From Loxodes magnus (lineage: Eukaryota > Ciliophora > Karyorelictea > Loxodida > Loxodidae): DNA of 64,000 nucleotides. Made by a program: the position numbers and the translations under genes. Each line of letters begins with the position of its first letter. Position 1 is the stretch's first letter. The stretch lies in assembly GCA_946699065.1 (NCBI GenBank), contig CAMPDV010001296.1, positions 53,522 to 117,521 on the forward strand, given 5' to 3'. Positions 1 to 12,400 of this stretch are shown here, piece after piece. Under the pieces are notes generated by a model. The model had not been told where the DNA came from, did no database searches, and worked only from the letters and a program-made list of their open reading frames with translations.

Positions 1-3000
1 GGAAGTCATGATTATACGGTGAGAATATGGGACGTCAAGACAGGTACCTGTAAGACCATGAGTGGTCACACTAGTTATGTATGATCTGTGGCTATATCCA
101 GTGATTCAGAGTTCATCGTATCGGGAAGTAGTGATTTGACGGTGAGACTATGGGACGTCAAGACAGGTACCTGTAAGACCATGAGTGGTCACACAAATTA
201 GGTATGATCTGTGGCTATATCCAGTGATTCAGAGTTCATCGTATCGGGAAGTCATGATTATACGGTGAGAATATGGGACGTCAAGACAGGTACCTGTAAG
301 ACCATGAGTGGTCACACTAGTTAAGTATGATCTGTGGCTATATCCAGTGATTCAGAGTTCATCGTATCGGGAAGTGGAGATAATACGGTGAGACTATGGG
401 ACGTCAAGACAGGTACCTGTAAGACCATGAGTGGTCACACTAGTTATGTATGATCTGTGGCTATATCCAGTGATTCAGAGTTCATCGTATCGGGAAGTGG
501 AGATAATACGGTGAGACTATGGGACGTCAAGACAGGTACCTGTAAGACCATGAGTGGTCACACTAGTTATGTATGATCTGTGGCTATATCCAGTGATTCA
601 GAGTTCATCGTATCGGGAAGTCATGATTATACGGTGAGAATATGGGACGTCAAGACAGGTACCTGTAAGACCATGAGTGGTCACACTAGTTATGTATGAT
701 CTGTGGCTATATCCAGTGATTCAGAGTTCATCGTATCGGGAAGTAGTGATGAGACGGTGAGACTATGGGACGTCAAGACAGGTACCAGTAAGACCATGAG
801 TGGTCACACTAGTTATGTAAGATCTGTGGCTATATCCAGTGATTCAGAGTTCATCGTATCGGGAAGTGGAGATAATACGGTGAGACTATGGGACGTCAAG
901 ACAGGTACCTGTAAGACCATGAGTGGTCACACTAGTTAAGTATGATCTGTGGCTATATCCAGTGATTCAGAGTTCATCGTATCGGGAAGTGGAGATAATA
1001 CGGTGAGACTATGGGACGTCAAGACAGGTACCTGTAAGACCATGAGTGGTCACACTAGTTATGTATGATCTGTGGCTATATCCAGTGATTCAGAGTTCAT
1101 CGTATCGGGAAGTGGAGATAATACGGTGAGACTATGGGACGTCAAGACAGGTACCTGTAAGACCATGAGTGGTCACACTAGTTATGTAAGATCTGTGGCT
1201 ATATCCAGTGATTCAGAGTTCATCGTATCGGGAAGTGGAGATAATACGGTGAGACTATGGGACGTCAAGACAGGTACCTGTAAGACCATGAGTGGTCACA
1301 CTAGTTATGTATGATCTGTGGCTATATCCAGTGATTCAGAGTTCATCGTATCGGGAAGTAGTGATTTGACGGTGAGACTATGGGACGTCAAGACAGGTAC
1401 CAGTAAGACCATGAGTGGTCACACTAGTTATGTATTATCTGTGGCTATATCCAGTGATTCAGAGTTCATCGTATCGGGAAGTGATGATTTGACGGTGAGA
1501 CTATGGGACGTCAAGACAGGTACCTGTAAGACCATGAGTGGTCACACTAGTTATGTATGATCTGTGGCTATATCCAGTGATTCAGAGTTCATCGTATCGG
1601 GAAGTCATGATTATACGGTGAGAATATGGGACGTCAAGACAGGTACCTGTAAGACCATGAGTGGTCACACTAGTTAAGTATGATCTGTGGCTATATCCAG
1701 TGATTCAGAGTTCATCGTATCGCGAAGTAGTGATGAGACGGTGAGACTATGGGACGTCAAGACAGGTACCAGTAAGACCATGAGTGGTCACACTAGTTAT
1801 GTAAGATCTGTGGCTATATCCAGTGATTCAGAGTTCATCGTATCGGGAAGTAGTGATGAGACGGTGAGACTATGGGACGTCAAGACAGGTACCAGTAAGA
1901 CCATGAGTGGTCACACTAGTTATGTAAGATCTGTGGCTATATCCAGTGATTCAGAGTTCATCGTATCGGGAAGTGGAGATAATACGGTGAGACTATGGGA
2001 CGTCAAGACAGGTACCTGTAAGACCATGAGTGGTCACACTAGTTATGTATGATCTGTGGCTATATCCAGTGATTCAGAGTTCATCGTATCGGGAAGTAGT
2101 GATGAGACGGTGAGACTATGGGACGTCAAGACAGGTACCTGTAAGACCATGAGTGGTCACACTAGTTATGTATGATCTGTGGCTATATCCAGTGATTCAG
2201 AGTTCATCGTATCGGGAAGTTGTGATAATACGGTGAGACTATGGGACGTCAAGACAGGTACCTGTAAGACCATGAGTGGTCACACTAGTTATGTATGATC
2301 AGTGGCTATATCCAGTGATTCAGAGTTCATCGTATCGGGAAGTAGTGATGAGACGGTGAGACTATGGGACGTCAAGACAGGTACCAGTAAGACCATGAGT
2401 GGTCACACTAGTTATGTAAGATCTGTGGCTATATCCAGTGATTCAGAGTTCATCGTATCGGGAAGTGGAGATAATACGGTGAGACTATGGGACGTCAAGA
2501 CAGGTACCTGTAAGACCATGAGTGGTCACACTAGTTATGTAAGATCTGTGGCTATATCCAGTGATTCAGAGTTCATCGTATCGGGAAGTTGTGATGAGAC
2601 GGTGAGAATATGGGACGTCAAGACAGGTACCTGTAAGACCATGAGTGGTCACACTAGTTAAGTATGATCTGTGGCTATATCCAGTGATTCAGAGTTCATC
2701 GTATCGGGAAGTTTAGATGAGACGGTGAGAATATGGGACGTCAAGACAGGTACCTGTAAGACCATGAGTGGTCACACAAATTAGGTATGATCTGTGGCTA
2801 TATCCAGTGATTCAGAGTTCATCGTATCGGGAAGTCATGATTATACGGTGAGAATATGGGACGTCAAGACAGGTACCTGTAAGACCATGAGTGGTCACAC
2901 TAGTTATGTATGATCTGTGGCTATATCCAGTGATTCAGAGTTCATCGTATCGGGAAGTAGTGATGAGACGGTGAGACTATGGGACGTCAAGACAGGTACC

Positions 3001-6000
3001 TGTAAGACCATGAGTGGTCACACTAGTTATGTATGATCTGTGGCTATATCCAGTGATTCAGAGTTCATCGTATCGGGAAGTTTAGATGAGACGGTGAGAA
3101 TATGGGACGTCAAGACAGGTACCTGTAAGACCATGAGTGGTCACACAAATTAGGTATGATCTGTGGCTATATCCAGTGATTCAGAGTTCATCGTATCGGG
3201 AAGTCATGATTATACGGTGAGAATATGGGACGTCAAGACAGGTACCTGTAAGACCATGAGTGGTCACACTAGTTAAGTATGATCTGTGGCTATATCCAGT
3301 GATTCAGAGTTCATCGTATCGGGAAGTGGAGATAATACGGTGAGACTATGGGACGTCAAGACAGGTACCTGTAAGACCATGAGTGGTCACACTAGTTATG
3401 TATGATCTGTGGCTATATCCAGTGATTCAGAGTTCATCGTATCGGGAAGTTGTGATGAGACGGTGAGACTATGGGACGTCAAGACAGGTACCTGTAAGAC
3501 CATGAGTGGTCACACTAGTTATGTAAGATCTGTGGCTATATCCAGTGATTCAGAGTTCATCGTATCGGGAAGTAGTGATGAGACGGTGAGACTATGGGAC
3601 GTCAAGACAGGTACCTGTAAGACCATGAGTGGTCACACTAGTTATGTATGATCTGTGGCTATATCCAGTGATTCAGAGTTCATCGTATCGGGAAGTAGTG
3701 ATGAGACGGTGAGACTATGGGACGTCAAGACAGGTACCTGTAAGACCATGAGTGGTCACACTAGTTATTTATGATCTGTGGCTATATCCAGTGATTCAGA
3801 GTTCATCGTATCGGGAAGTAGTGATTTGACGGTGAGACTATGGGACGTCAAGACAGGTACCTGTAAGACCATGAGTGGTCACACTAGTTATGTATTATCT
3901 GTGGCTATATCCAGTGATTCAGAGTTCATCGTATCGGGAAGTGATGATTTGACGGTGAGACTATGGGACGTCAAGACAGGTACCTGTAAGACCATGAGTG
4001 GTCACACTAGTTATGTATGATCTGTGGCTATATCCAGTGATTCAGAGTTCATCGTATCGGGAAGTCATGATTATACGGTGAGAATATGGGACGTCAAGAC
4101 AGGTACCTGTAAGACCATGAGTGGTCACACTAGTTAAGTATGATCTGTGGCTATATCCAGTGATTCAGAGTTCATCGTATCGGGAAGTAGTGATGAGACG
4201 GTGAGACTATGGGACGTCAAGACAGGTACCAGTAAGACCATGAGTGGTCACACTAGTTATGTAAGATCTGTGGCTATATCCAGTGATTCAGAGTTCATCG
4301 TATCGGGAAGTAGTGATGAGACGGTGAGACTATGGGACGTCAAGACAGGTACCAGTAAGACCATGAGTGGTCACACTAGTTATGTAAGATCTGTGGCTAT
4401 ATCCAGTGATTCAGAGTTCATCGTATCGGGAAGTGGAGATAATACGGTGAGACTATGGGACGTCAAGACAGGTACCTGTAAGACCATGAGTGGTCACACT
4501 AGTTATGTATGATCTGTGGCTATATCCAGTGATTCAGAGTTCATCGTATCGGGAAGTGGAGATACGGTGAGACTATGGGACGTCAAGACAGGTACCAGTA
4601 AGACCATGAGTGGTCACACTAGTTATGTATGATCTGTGGCTATATCCAGTGATTCAGAGTTCATCGTATCGGGAAGTAGTGATTTGACGGTGAGACTATG
4701 GGACGTCAAGACAGGTACCTGTAAGACCATGAGTGGTCACACAAATTAGGTATGATCTGTGGCTATATCCAGTGATTCAGAGTTCATCGTATCGGGAAGT
4801 AGTGATGAGACGGTGAGACTATGGGACGTCAAGACAGGTACCTGTAAGACCATGAGTGGTCACACTAGTTAAGTATGATCTGTGGCTATATCCAGTGATT
4901 CAGAGTTCATCGTATCGGGAAGTAGTGATGAGACGGTGAGACTATGGGACGTCAAGACAGGTACCAGTAAGACCATGAGTGGTCACACTAGTTATGTAAG
5001 ATCTGTGGCTATATCCAGTGATTCAGAGTTCATCGTATCGGGAAGTTGTGATAATACGGTGAGACTATGGGACGTCAAGACAGGTACCAGTAAGACCATG
5101 AGTGGTCACACTAGTTATGTATTATCTGTGGCTATATCCAGTGATTCAGAGTTCATCGTATCGGGAAGTTGAGATAATACGGTGAGACTATGGGACGTCA
5201 AGACAGGTACCTGTAAGACCATGAGTGGTCACACTAGTTATGTATGATCTGTGGCTATATCCAGTGATTCAGAGTTCATCGTATCGGGAAGTTGTGATAA
5301 TACGGTGAGACTATGGGACGTCAAGACAGGTACCTGTAAGACCATGAGTGGTCACACTAGTTATGTATGATCAGTGGCTATATCCAGTGATTCAGAGTTC
5401 ATCGTATCGGGAAGTAGTGATGAGACGGTGAGACTATGGGACGTCAAGACAGGTACCAGTAAGACCATGAGTGGTCACACTAGTTATGTAAGATCTGTGG
5501 CTATATCCAGTGATTCAGAGTTCATCGTATCGGGAAGTAGTGATGAGACGGTGAGACTATGGGACGTCAAGACAGGTACCAGTAAGACCATGAGTGGTCA
5601 CACTAGTTATGTAAGATCTGTGGCTATATCCAGTGATTCAGAGTTCATCGTATCGGGAAGTGGAGATAATACGGTGAGACTATGGGACGTCAAGACAGGT
5701 ACCTGTAAGACCATGAGTGGTCACACTAGTTATGTATGATCTGTGGCTATATCCAGTGATTCAGAGTTCATCGTATCGGGAAGTCATGATTATACGGTGA
5801 GAATATGGGACGTCAAGACAGGTACCTGTAAGACCATGAGTGGTCACACTAGTTAAGTATGATCTGTGGCTATATCCAGTGATTCAGAGTTCATCGTATC
5901 GGGAAGTGGAGATAATACGGTGAGACTATGGGACGTCAAGACAGGTACCTGTAAGACCATGAGTGGTCACACTAGTTATGTATGATCTGTGGCTATATCC

Positions 6001-6399
6001 AGTGATTCAGAGTTCATCGTATCGGGAAGTTGTGATGAGACGGTGAGACTATGGGACGTCAAGACAGGTACCTGTAAGACCATGAGTGGTCACACTAGTT
6101 ATGTATGATCTGTGGCTATATCCAGTGATTCAGAGTTCATCGTATCGGGAAGTCATGATTATACGGTGAGACTATGGGACGTCAAGACAGGTACCAGTAA
6201 GACCATGAGTGGTCACACTAGTTATGTAAGATCTGTGGCTATATCCAGTGATTCAGAGTTCATCGTATCGGGAAGTGGAGATAATACGGTGAGACTATGG
6301 GACGTCAAGACAGGTTCCAGTAAGACCATGAGTGGTCACACTAGTTATGTATGATCTGTGGCTATATCCAGTGATTCAGAGTTCATCGTATCGGGAAGT
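1..6399 (+). CDS. WD40-repeat frame block 1 (partial, open at the 5' edge)
   Basis: About 52 WD40 units are read in one frame with codons starting at base 1. The block begins inside a unit (GSHDYTV) and has no initiation region. It is rich in in-frame stops: in the first 22 units position 41 is TGA 15 times, AGA (Arg) 6 times and TTA (Leu) once, and TAA or TAG often stands two codons earlier. Under the standard code the longest runs are about 121 codons, for example 1687-2052, 4147-4512 and 5374-5739. Under TGA=Trp and TAA/TAG=Gln the block is fully open. One codon (unit position 18) is missing at 4563/4564, and TGA stands at position 16 near 5170. The block ends at a 1-bp deletion after 6399. 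WD40 proteins are usually scaffolds; no effector domain is present, so the role is unknown. It could equally be a decayed array. Confidence 0.45.
3778..4512 (+). repeat. Segmental duplicate of 1318-2052 (20-unit offset)
   Basis: The order S-D-L, D-D-L, H-D-Y, S-D-E, S-D-E, G-D-N with matching position-41 codons and the same TGA and TAA interruptions occurs at both places, exactly 2,460 bp apart. Small differences (Ser versus Cys at 30 in the first unit; CGA for GGA at 1723 in the first copy only) show later divergence. Confidence 0.85.
4558..4566 (+). other. In-frame loss of one codon (unit position 18)
   Basis: The unit reads GGA-GAT-ACG where all comparable units have GGA-GAT-AAT-ACG. Exactly three bases are missing, so this unit is 120 bp and the WD40 frame is kept. 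It also explains why the otherwise ten-unit offset between 4147 and 5374 is 1,227 rather than 1,230 bp. It is the only in-frame indel I found. Confidence 0.9.
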
Positions 6400-6404
6400 A
6401 TGAT
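6397..6404 (+). other. 1-bp deletion (AGTCATGAT to AGTATGAT) shifting the WD40 frame
   Basis: An H-D-Y unit has lost the C of CAT at position 16. The WD40 frame moves from codons at 1 modulo 3 to 0 modulo 3. It is not in a homopolymer and I saw no second copy, so it looks like an isolated mutation. Confidence 0.92.
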
Positions 6405-9400
6405 TATACGGTGAGAATATGGGACGTCAAGACAGGTACCTGTAAGACCATGAGTGGTCACACAAGTTATGTATGATCAGTGGCTATATCCAGTGATTCA
6501 GAGTTCATCGTATCGGGAAGTAGTGATGAGACGGTGAGACTATGGGACGTCAAGACAGGTACCTGTAAGACCATGAGTGGTCACACTAGTTATGTATGAT
6601 CTGTGGCTATATCCAGTGATTCAGAGTTCATCGTATCGGGAAGTTGTGATGAGACGGTGAGACTATGGGACGTCAAGACAGGTACCAGTAAGACCATGAG
6701 TGGTCACACTAGTTATGTAAGATCTGTGGCTATATCCAGTGATTCAGAGTTCATCGTATCGGGAAGTGGAGATAATACGGTGAGACTATGGGACGTCAAG
6801 ACAGGTACCAGTAAGACCATGAGTGGTCACACTAGTTATGTATGATCTGTGGCTATATCCAGTGATTCAGAGTTCATCGTATCGGGAAGTCATGATTATA
6901 CGGTGAGAATATGGGACGTCAAGACAGGTACCTGTAAGACCATGAGTGGTCACACTAGTTATGTATTATCTGTGGCTATATCCAGTGATTCAGAGTTCAT
7001 CGTATCGGGAAGTGGAGATTAGACGGTGAGACTATGGGACGTCAAGACAGGTACCAGTAAGACCATGAGTGGTCACACTAGTTATGTATGATCTGTGGCT
7101 ATATCCAGTGATTCAGAGTTCATCGTATCGGGAAGTAGTGATTTGACGGTGAGAATATGGGACGTCAAGACAGGTACCTGTAAGACCATGAGTGGTCACA
7201 CTAGTTATGTATGATCTGTGGCTATATCCAGTGATTCAGAGTTCATTGTATCGGGAAGTAGTGATGAGACGGTGAGACTATGGGACGTCAAGACAGGTAC
7301 CTGTAAGACCATGAGTGGTCACACTAGTTAAGTATGATCTGTGGCTATATCCAGTGATTCAGAGTTCATCGTATCGGGAAGTGGAGATAATACGGTGAGA
7401 CTATGGGACGTCAAGACAGGTACCTGTAAGACCATGAGTGGTCACACTAGTTATGTATGATCTGTGGCTATATCCAGTGATTCAGAGTTCATTGTATCGG
7501 GAAGTGCAGATTAGACGGTGAGAATATGGGACGTCAAGACAGGTACCTGTAAGACCATGAGTGGTCACACTAGTTATGTATTATCTGTGGCTATATCCAG
7601 TGATTCAGAGTTCATCGTATCGGGAAGTGGAGATTAGACGGTGAGACTATGGGACGTCAAGACAGGTACCAGTAAGACCATGAGTGGTCACACTAGTTAT
7701 GTATGATCTGTGGCTATATCCAGTGATTCAGAGTTCATCGTATCGAGAAGTCATGATTATACGGTGAGAATATGGGACGTCAAGACAGGTACCTGTAAGA
7801 CCATGAGTGGTCACACTAGTTATGTATGATCTGTGGCTATATCCAGTGATTCAGAGTTCATCGTATCGGGAAGTAGTGATGAGACGGTGAGACTATGGGA
7901 CGTCAAGACAGGTACCTGTAAGACCATGAGTGGTCACACTAGTTATGTAAGATCTGTGGCTATATCCAGTGATTCAGAGTTCATCGTATCGGGAAGTGGA
8001 GATAATACGGTGAGACTATGGGACGTCAAGACAGGTACCTGTAAGACCATGAGTGGTCACACTAGTTATGTATGATCTGTGGCTATATCCAGTGATTCAG
8101 AGTTCATTGTATCGGGAAGTGCAGATTAGACGGTGAGACTATGGGACGTCAAGACAGGTACCTGTAAGACCATGAGTGGTCACACTAGTTATGTAAGATC
8201 TGTGGCTATATCCAGTGATTCAGAGTTCATCGTATCGGGAAGTAGTGATTTGACGGTGAGACTATGGGACGTCAAGACAGGTACCTGTAAGACCATGAGT
8301 GGTCACACTAGTTATGTATGATCTGTGGCTATATCCAGTGATTCAGAGTTCATTGTATCGGGAAGTGCAGATTAGACGGTGAGACTATGGGACGTCAAGA
8401 CAGGTACCAGTAAGACCATGAGTGGTCACACTAGTTATGTAAGATCTGTGGCTATATCCAGTGATTCAGAGTTCATCGTATCGGGAAGTAGTGATTTGAC
8501 GGTGAGAATATGGGACGTCAAGACAGGTACCTGTAAGACCATGAGTGGTCACACTAGTTATGTATGATCTGTGGCTATATCCAGTGATTCAGAGTTCATC
8601 GTATCGGGAAGTTGTGATAATACGGTGAGACTATGGGACGTCAAGACAGGTACCTGTAAGACCATGAGTGGTCACACAAATTAGGTATGATCTGTGGCTA
8701 TATCCAGTGATTCAGAGTTCATCGTATCGGGAAGTTGTGATAATACGGTGAGACTATGGGACGTCAAGACAGGTACCTGTAAGACCATGAGTGGTCACAC
8801 TAGTTATGTATGATCTGTGGCTATATCCAGTGATTCAGAGTTCATCGTATCGGGAAGTTGTGATAATACGGTGAGACTATGGGACGTCAAGACAGGTACC
8901 TGTAAGACCATGAGTGGTCACACTAGTTATGTAAGATCTGTGGCTATATCCAGTGATTCAGAGTTCATCGTATCGGGAAGTGATGATTTGACGGTGAGAA
9001 TATGGGACGTCAAGACAGGTACCTGTAAGACCATGAGTGGTCACACTAGTTATGTATGATCTGTGGCTATATCCAGTGATTCAGAGTTCATCGTATCGGG
9101 AAGTAGTGATGAGACGGTGAGACTATGGGACGTCAAGACAGGTACCTGTAAGACCATGAGTGGTCACACTAGTTATGTAAGATCTGTGGCTATATCCAGT
9201 GATTCAGAGTTCATCGTATCGGGAAGTAGTGATTTGACGGTGAGACTATGGGACGTCAAGACAGGTACCTGTAAGACCATGAGTGGTCACACTAGTTAAG
9301 TATGATCTGTGGCTATATCCAGTGATTCAGAGTTCATCGTATCGGGAAGTAGTGATGAGACGGTGAGACTATGGGACGTCAAGACAGGTACCTGTAAGAC

Positions 9401-12400
9401 CATGAGTGGTCACACTAGTTAAGTATGATCTGTGGCTATATCCAGTGATTCAGAGTTCATCGTATCGGGAAGTTGTGATAATACGGTGAGACTATGGGAC
9501 GTCAAGACAGGTACCTGTAAGACCATGAGTGGTCACACTAGTTATGTATGATCTGTGGCTATATCCAGTGATTCAGAGTTCATCGTATCGGGAAGTGATG
9601 ATTTGACGGTGAGAATATGGGACGTCAAGACAGGTACCTGTAAGACCATGAGTGGTCACACAAATTAGGTATTATCTGTGGCTATATCCAGTGATTCAGA
9701 GTTCATCGTATCGGGAAGTAGTGATTTGACGGTGAGACTATGGGACGTCAAGACAGGTACCTGTAAGACCATGAGTGGTCACACTAGTTATGTAAGATCT
9801 GTGGCTATATCCAGTGATTCAGAGTTCATCGTATCGGGAAGTAGTGATGAGACGGTGAGACTATGGGACGTCAAGACAGGTACCAGTAAGACCATGAGTG
9901 GTCACACTAGTTATGTATGATCTGTGGCTATATCCAGTGATTCAGAGTTCATCGTATCGGGAAGTAGTGATTTGACGGTGAGAATATGGGACGTCAAGAC
10001 AGGTACCTGTAAGACCATGAGTGGTCACACTAGTTATGTAAGATCTGTGGCTATATCCAGTGATTCAGAGTTCATCGTATCGGGAAGTGCAGATTAGACG
10101 GTGAGACTATGGGACGTCAAGACAGGTACCTGTAAGACCATGAGTGGTCACACTAGTTAAGTATGATCTGTGGCTATATCCAGTGATTCAGAGTTCATCG
10201 TATCGGGAAGTAGTGATGAGACGGTGAGACTATGGGACGTCAAGACAGGTACCAGTAAGACCATGAGTGGTCACACTAGTTGTTTATCATCTGTGGCTAT
10301 ATCCAGTGATTCAGAGTTCATCGTATCAGGAAGTTTAAATGAGACGGTGAGACTATGGGACGTCAAGACAGGTACCTGTAAGACCATGAGTGGTCACACT
10401 AGTTATGTATTATCTGTGGCTATATCCAGTGATTCAGAGTTCATCGTATCGGGAAGTTGTGATAATACGGTGAGACTATGGGACGTCAAGACAGGTACCT
10501 GTAAGACCATGAGTGGTCACACTAGTTATGTATGATCTGTGGCTATATCCAGTGATTCAGAGTTCATCGTATCGGGAAGTCATGATTATACGGTGAGACT
10601 ATGGGACGTCAAGACAGGTACCTGTAAGACCATGAGTGGTCACACTAGTTATGTATGATCTGTGGCTATATCCAGTGATTCAGAGTTCATCGTATCGGGA
10701 AGTAGTGATGAGACGGTGAGACTATGGGACGTCAAGACAGGTACCAGTAAGACCATGAGTGGTCACACTAGTTATGTAAGATCTGTGGCTATATCCAGTG
10801 ATTCAGAGTTCATCGTATCGGGAAGTGATGATTTGACGGTGAGAATATGGGACGTCAAGACAGGTACCAGTAAGACCATGAGTGGTCACACTAGTTATGT
10901 ATGATCTGTGGCTATATCCAGTGATTCAGAGTTCATTGTATCGGGAAGTTGTGATAATACGGTGAGACTATGGGACGTCAAGACAGGTACCTGTAAGACC
11001 ATGAGTGGTCACACTAGTTATGTAAGATCTGTGGCTATATCCAGTGATTCAGAGTTCATCGTATCGGGAAGTGATGATTTGACGGTGAGAATATGGGACG
11101 TCAAGACAGGTACCTGTAAGACCATGAGTGGTCACACTAGTTATGTATGATCTGTGGCTATATCCAGTGATTCAGAGTTCATCGTATCGGGAAGTAGTGA
11201 TGAGACGGTGAGAATATGGGACGTCAAGACAGGTACCTGTAAGACCATGAGTGGTCACACTAGTTATGTATGATCTGTGGCTATATCCAGTGATTCAGAG
11301 TTCATCGTATCGGGAAGTTGTGATAATACGGTGAGACTATGGGACGTCAAGACAGGTACCTGTAAGACCATGAGTGGTCACACTAGTTATGTATTATCTG
11401 TGGCTATATCCAGTGATTCAGAGTTCATCGTATCGGGAAGTTGTGATAATACGGTGAGACTATGGGACGTCAAGACAGGTACCAGTAAGACCATGAGTGG
11501 TCACACTAGTTATGTATGATCTGTGGCTATATCCAGTGATTCAGAGTTCATCGTATCGGGAAGTTGTGATAATACGGTGAGACTATGGGACGTCAAGACA
11601 GGTACCTGTAAGACCATGAGTGGTCACACTAGTTATGTAAGATCTGTGGCTATATCCAGTGATTCAGAGTTCATCGTATCGGGAAGTGATGATTTGACGG
11701 TGAGAATATGGGACGTCAAGACAGGTACCTGTAAGACCATGAGTGGTCACACTAGTTATGTATGATCTGTGGCTATATCCAGTGATTCAGAGTTCATCGT
11801 ATCGAAAAGTTGTGATAATACGGTGAGACTATGGGACGTCAAGACAGGTACCAGTAAGACCATGAGTGGTCACACAAATTAGGTATGATCTGTGGCTATA
11901 TCCAGTGATTCAGAGTTCATCGTATCGGGAAGTGATGATTAGACGGTGAGACTATGGGACGTCAAGACAGGTACCTGTAAGACCATGAGTGGTCACACTA
12001 GTTATGTATGATCTGTGGCTATATCCAGTGATTCAGAGTTCATTGTATCGGGAAGTGCAGATTAGACGGTGAGACTATGGGACGTCAAGACAGGTACCAG
12101 TAAGACCATGAGTGGTCACACAAATTAGGTATGATCTGTGGCTATATCCAGTGATTCAGAGTTCATCGTATCGGGAAGTAGTGATGAGACGGTGAGACTA
12201 TGGGACGTCAAGACAGGTACCAGTAAGACCATGAGTGGTCACACTAGTTGTTTATCATCTGTGGCTATATCCAGTGATTCAGAGTTCATCGTATCGGGAA
12301 GTGGAGATAATACGGTGAGAATATGGGACGTCAAGACAGGTACCTGTAAGACCATGAGTGGTCACACTAGTTATGTATTATCTGTGGCTATATCCAGTGA

